Assembly (NCBI GenBank): GCA_946481465.1
Contig: CAMLOC010000135.1
Location: 1-7,887 of the forward strand
Length of the DNA stretch: 7,887 nucleotides
Reading direction: 5' to 3'
Source: an uncultured Shinella sp.
GTDB taxonomy: Bacteria; Pseudomonadota; Alphaproteobacteria; Rhizobiales; Rhizobiaceae
Shown here: piece after piece, positions 4,761 to 7,887 of the stretch
Numbering within the stretch: the first letter of the stretch is position 1
How the letters are laid out: each line of letters opens with the position of its first letter
Position numbers and translations under genes: made by a program
The notes under the pieces: generated by a model
Seen by the model: the letters and a program-made list of their open reading frames with translations, nothing else
Database searches by the model: none
What the model was told of the DNA's origin: nothing

Positions 4761-6581
4761 TCAGCCCTCCAGTTCCTCGCGCAGCATCTCCAGTTCCAGC
4801 CACTCCTCTTCCATCCTGGTAAGGGAGGCGCGCAGCTTCTCCATCTCCGCCGCCAGCCTGTTGAAGGTGGCGGGATCCTTGGTGAAAAGGGCGGGATCGG
4901 CCATCTTCGCCTCGCGGGCGGCGATCTCCTTTTCGGCCTTCTCCATTTCCTTCGGCAGGTTCTCGAGGGCGAATTTCTGCTTGTAGGAGAGCTTCGACTT
5001 ACCCTTGCTTTCGGCGGCGGGCGGCGCCTCGGCAGCCTTCGCCTTTTCCGCCTTCTCCGCCTTGCGCTTCTCCTCGATCGCACCGCGGCGCTGCGCCATC
5101 ATGTCGGAATAGCCACCGGCATATTCGATCCAGCGCCCGTCGGGGCTTTCCGGGTCGGCCGGCGCGATGGTCGAGGTGACGGTGCGGTCGAGGAAGTCGC
5201 GGTCGTGGCTGACGAGCAGCACCGTCCCGGCAAAGCCTGCGACGATCTCCTGCAGCAGGTCGAGCGTCTCGATGTCGAGGTCGTTGGTCGGCTCGTCGAG
5301 GATGAGCAGATTGGTCGGCCGCGACAGGATGCGCGCCAGCATCAGCCGCGCGCGCTCGCCGCCGGAAAGGTTGCGGATCGGCGTGCGAGCCTGCTCGGGC
5401 TGGAACAGGAATTCCTTCATATAGCCGGTGACGTGCCGCTGCTCACCGTTGACGAGCAGCGTCTCGCCGCGCCCGTCGGTCAGGTAATGGGCGAGCGTGT
5501 CATCGAGGTTCAGGTCCTCGCGGCGCTGGTCGAGCGTGGCGATCTCCAGGTTCGTGCCGAGCTTCACCGTGCCGCTATCGGGCGCCAGTTGCCCGGTCAG
5601 CATCTTGAGCAGCGTCGTCTTGCCGGCGCCGTTCGGGCCGACGAGGCCGATGCAGTCGCCGCGGTGGACGCGGATCGAGAACGGCGCGACGATGCTGCGC
5701 TCACCATAGGCCTTGGCGATCTTCTCCGCCTCGATGACCAGTTTTCCCGATTCCTGCGCATCCGAGGCGCTGGCCTGCACGCTGCCCTGCGGACCCTTGT
5801 GGCCGCGATAGCGGGCGCGCAGGTCGTGCAGCGCGCCGAGACGGCGCATGTTGCGCTTGCGGCGGGCGGTGACGCCGTAGCGCAGCCAGTGCTCCTCGCG
5901 CTCGATCGCCTTGCCGAGCTTGTGCTGCTCCAGTTCCTCGGCCTCCAGCACCTCGTCGCGCCAGGCTTCGAAATGGCCGAAGCCGCGGTTGAGCCGTCGC
6001 GACTGGCCGCGGTCGAGCCAGACGGTGGCGTTGGACACCTTTTCGAGGAAACGGCGGTCGTGCGAGATGACGACGAGGGCCGAGCGGGTCGCTTGCAACT
6101 CGCCTTCGAGCCATTCGATGGTCGGCAGGTCGAGATGGTTCGTCGGCTCGTCGAGCAGCAGGATATCCGGCTCCGGCGCCATCACCCGGGCAAGCGCCGC
6201 GCGGCGCGCTTCGCCGCCGGAAAGCGACTTCGGGTCCTCGCTGCCGGTAAGCCCGAGATGTTCGAGCAGGTAGGTGACACGGTAGGGATCGTCGCTTGGC
6301 CCGAGGCCCGCCTCCGCATAGGCGGCCACCGTGTCGTAGCCGTCGAAATCCGGCGCCTGGTGCAGGTAGCGGATCGTCGCGGACGGATGGCGGAAGACCT
6401 CGCCGGACTGCGCCTCGGCAAGGCCGGCGGCGATCTTCATCAGCGTCGACTTGCCCGAGCCGTTGCGGCCGACGAGCGAGATGCGGTCGCCCGGCTCCAC
6501 CTGCAGGCTCGCGCCGGCAAGCAGCGGTGTGCCGCCGAAGCTGAGGAAGATATCATCGAGTTTGAGAATGGGCGGTGCCAA
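4761..6581 (-). CDS. uup: ABC-F family ATPase Uup
   Basis: This soluble protein has two ABC ATPase domains and no membrane segments, as in ABC-F proteins that act on the ribosome. Uup itself has been linked to ribosome function and to precise transposon excision. The 606-residue product has Walker A GRNGSGKST (38-46), signature LSGGE (120-124), Walker B with DEPTNHLD (144-151) and SHD (173-175). The second domain has GPNGAGKTT (315-323), LSGGE (405-409), DEPTNDLD (429-436) and SHD (458-460). The inter-domain linker contains the basic ARRKRNMRRLGAL (239-251) typical of Uup. A Lys/Ala/Glu-rich linker leads to a C-terminal coiled coil (about 540-606), the Uup hallmark. Both catalytic Glu residues (145 and 430) are present, so it should be active. 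The start is a TTG at 6581, supported by AGGAG 8 bases upstream and by direct entry into the ABC domain. It lies 3 bases after the thiamine pyrophosphokinase stop and is likely translationally coupled. Confidence 0.96.
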   Translation of the reverse strand: MAPPILKLDDIFLSFGGTPLLAGASLQVEPGDRISLVGRNGSGKSTLMKIAAGLAEAQSGEVFRHPSATIRYLHQAPDFDGYDTVAAYAEAGLGPSDDPYRVTYLLEHLGLTGSEDPKSLSGGEARRAALARVMAPEPDILLLDEPTNHLDLPTIEWLEGELQATRSALVVISHDRRFLEKVSNATVWLDRGQSRRLNRGFGHFEAWRDEVLEAEELEQHKLGKAIEREEHWLRYGVTARRKRNMRRLGALHDLRARYRGHKGPQGSVQASASDAQESGKLVIEAEKIAKAYGERSIVAPFSIRVHRGDCIGLVGPNGAGKTTLLKMLTGQLAPDSGTVKLGTNLEIATLDQRREDLNLDDTLAHYLTDGRGETLLVNGEQRHVTGYMKEFLFQPEQARTPIRNLSGGERARLMLARILSRPTNLLILDEPTNDLDIETLDLLQEIVAGFAGTVLLVSHDRDFLDRTVTSTIAPADPESPDGRWIEYAGGYSDMMAQRRGAIEEKRKAEKAEKAKAAEAPPAAESKGKSKLSYKQKFALENLPKEMEKAEKEIAAREAKMADPALFTKDPATFNRLAAEMEKLRASLTRMEEEWLELEMLREELEG

Positions 6582-6584
6582 GGG

Positions 6585-7250
6585 TCAGGCTCCTGAAAGG
6601 TCGTAGGGCCGGGCGACGAGAATGGCGCGGCCGGCGGCGAGCGAAAGACGGATCGGGCCTTCCGCCACGTTGGAAATGGTGCGCGACGAGCCGAAGGGCA
6701 GCGAAAAGTCCTTCAGCGGATAGCGCGCATTGTCGATGGTGAGGCCCGAAAGCGGCGCAAGGCCGAGGATGGAGAAGAGGCTGCCCTTCGGCAGGTCGAT
6801 CTCGCGGCGGCCCGGCAGCAGCGGCCAGGCCTCCTCTTCGCCGGAGGTAAGCTTGACGGCAAAACCCTGCTCTTCCAGCGAGACGGCATGGAGGAGATGC
6901 ATCAGCGCATGGTCGCTGCGCTCCCCGCCGAGCGCGCCGGCAAGCACGACGGCGCGCGCGCCCTGCTCCGTCGCGACGGAGACGGCGAGCGCCCCGTCGG
7001 TCTCGTTCTTGGCGGCGGGATAGGGTTGGCGCTCGACCTGCGGCCAGGCCGCGATGAGGTCGGGCGGGGTCGAATCGAAATCGCCGACCCAGAGTTCCGG
7101 CAGGGCGCCGAGGCTTTCCGCATGCCGCATGCCGCCATCTGCCGCGATGACGCGCGCGCCGGCCACGTCCGCGCGAAGGCGCGGCGTCACCGTGAGCGCG
7201 CCCCCGAGAAGGACGACGAATTTCGGGTCTGTCGATACCGGCATGGTCAT
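6585..7250 (-). CDS. thiN: Thiamine pyrophosphokinase (thiamine diphosphokinase)
   Basis: The enzyme transfers pyrophosphate from ATP to thiamine, giving thiamine diphosphate and AMP in one step, which allows use of salvaged thiamine. The 221-residue protein shows the family motifs: ADGG (37-40), GDFDS (56-60), KNETD (81-85) and GALGGERSDHAL (105-116), followed by the beta-rich thiamine-binding C-terminal part with TISNV (191-195). The length is normal. The ATG at 7250 has AAGGGC about 7 bases upstream. A second in-frame ATG two codons later (7244) is an equally possible start. No thiamine biosynthesis gene and no TPP riboswitch signature is visible beside it. It is the first gene of a pair with uup, whose start lies 3 bases after this stop. 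Confidence 0.95.
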   Translation of the reverse strand: MTMPVSTDPKFVVLLGGALTVTPRLRADVAGARVIAADGGMRHAESLGALPELWVGDFDSTPPDLIAAWPQVERQPYPAAKNETDGALAVSVATEQGARAVVLAGALGGERSDHALMHLLHAVSLEEQGFAVKLTSGEEEAWPLLPGRREIDLPKGSLFSILGLAPLSGLTIDNARYPLKDFSLPFGSSRTISNVAEGPIRLSLAAGRAILVARPYDLSGA

Positions 7251-7328
7251 GGCTGATGCCCTTAGCGCATGTTCTCCCGAAAGGGAAAGATTTTGCGGCC
7301 GAAGGCAGGGAACGACCGGCAGGAACGC

Positions 7329-7355
7329 AAAAAGCGCGGGCAGAGCCCGCGCTTT
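7329..7355 (-). terminator. Intrinsic terminator of clpB
   Basis: On the minus strand AAAGCGCGGGC and GCCCGCGCTTT form a perfect 11-bp stem with a 3-base loop, ending in a run of five T. It begins 29 bases after the clpB stop and ahead of the thiamine pyrophosphokinase gene. This is a textbook Rho-independent terminator. Confidence 0.92.
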
Positions 7356-7384
7356 GTCTCGGTGAAGGATCGCAGCCGTCCGTG

Positions 7385-7887
7385 TCAGGCGGCCTTGCTC
7401 ACCGCAGCCCCCTTCGGCGAGAAGAGCAGCCGGTCGGAACCGGCGGTCACCTTGACGGTCGCGCCGTCGGGGATTTCGCCGGCAAGGATCTTCTCGGCCA
7501 GCGGATCCTGAAGGTGCTTCTGGATCGCCCGCTTCAGGGGCCGGGCGCCATAGACCGGATCGTAGCCCTTCTCGGCCAGCCAGTGCACGGCCTCCTCGTC
7601 GAGGTCGAGGACGATCTTGCGATCGACCAGCAGCTTGCGCAGCCGCGCCAGCTGGATATCAACGATCGCGTCCATTTCCGACCGCCGGAGGCGGTGGAAC
7701 AGGATGATCTCGTCCACCCGGTTCAGGAACTCCGGCCGGAACGCCGTCTTCACGACGTCCATGACCTGATCGCGAACCGTGTCGCTGTCCTCGTTCTCGC
7801 CGAGCGCAGTCAGGTACTCCGCGCCGAGGTTCGAGGTCATGATGATCATCGTGTTGCGGAAGTCCACGGTGCGGCCCTGGCCATCGG
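7385..7887 (-). CDS. clpB: ATP-dependent chaperone ClpB, C-terminal 167 residues (runs off right edge)
   Basis: ClpB is a hexameric AAA+ disaggregase that works with DnaK to pull proteins out of aggregates. Only the end of the second ATPase domain and its small C-terminal subdomain are present; the first roughly 700 codons lie beyond the window. The fragment opens with DGQGRTVDFRNT. The sensor-1 segment IIMTSNLGAEYL, the arginine-finger region FRPEFLNRVDEIILF, and the sensor-2 segment GYDPVYGARPLKRAIQ follow. These match ClpB rather than ClpA or ClpX. The gene ends in a normal TGA at 7385 after a short tail, so the C-terminus is complete. A strong terminator follows, so clpB is probably not co-transcribed with the next genes. 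Confidence 0.97.
   Translation of the reverse strand, partial: DGQGRTVDFRNTMIIMTSNLGAEYLTALGENEDSDTVRDQVMDVVKTAFRPEFLNRVDEIILFHRLRRSEMDAIVDIQLARLRKLLVDRKIVLDLDEEAVHWLAEKGYDPVYGARPLKRAIQKHLQDPLAEKILAGEIPDGATVKVTAGSDRLLFSPKGAAVSKAA

Noticed and set aside
4686..6596. A 636-codon open frame on the plus strand
   Set aside because: It lies exactly antisense to uup, whose two ABC cassettes are unmistakable. The antisense product has no motif, so it is a codon-bias shadow.
7262..7270. A minimal upstream reading frame ATG-CGC-TAA before the thiamine pyrophosphokinase gene
   Set aside because: The GGGAG before it is only 3 bases from the ATG, too close for efficient initiation. A two-codon frame is expected by chance.
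7251..7328. A possible TPP riboswitch before the thiamine pyrophosphokinase gene
   Set aside because: I do not see the conserved CUGAGA or ACCUGA-type THI-box elements in the short leader.
7309..7335. GGAAC-type half-sites on the plus strand resembling an EcfG general-stress promoter
   Set aside because: There is no matching CGTT at 16-17 bases and no plus-strand gene to drive.

Overview
The window looks like ordinary chromosomal core sequence from a GC-rich alphaproteobacterium of the order Rhizobiales (a Rhizobium, Ensifer, Shinella or Agrobacterium relative). The evidence is the high GC content, the character of the proteins, a rhizobial-type chemotaxis receptor, and a SAM-II riboswitch in front of metA, which is a regulatory arrangement typical of alphaproteobacteria. 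All seven genes lie on the minus strand, so transcription runs from high to low coordinates. No gene-free stretch exceeds about 150 bases, and I see no insertion sequence, phage gene, CRISPR array, tRNA or rRNA.

Layout in the direction of transcription: (i) 7887-7385, the last 167 codons of the disaggregase gene clpB, cut by the window edge and closed by a strong intrinsic terminator. (ii) 7250-6585 and 6581-4761, thiamine pyrophosphokinase followed after 3 bases by the ABC-F ATPase gene uup, which starts at TTG; the two are probably co-transcribed and translationally coupled. (iii) 4654-4406, a small secreted protein very rich in Tyr, Gly and His, followed by a perfect 15-bp hairpin. (iv) 4332-3245, a promoter-like element, a SAM-II riboswitch, a strong intrinsic terminator and then metA, which carries the Glu111 that marks acetyl-CoA users. 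After 3 bases comes a GNAT acetyltransferase gene (3241-2789) that should share the riboswitch control. (v) 2690-1674, aldose 1-epimerase (galM) with a GTG start. (vi) 1533-1, the first 511 codons of a methyl-accepting chemotaxis protein, whose C-terminal end lies outside the window.

The genes do not form one pathway. They are housekeeping and accessory functions: protein quality control, thiamine cofactor synthesis, translation-factor ATPase, methionine biosynthesis, sugar anomer conversion and chemotaxis. I found no convincing new multi-gene system. The most informative region is the metA leader (4183-4332). There the SAM-II aptamer, a competing repeat of its P1 strand and a 12-bp terminator form a plausible complete transcription-attenuation switch. 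The small Tyr/Gly/His-rich secreted protein is the least understood gene.
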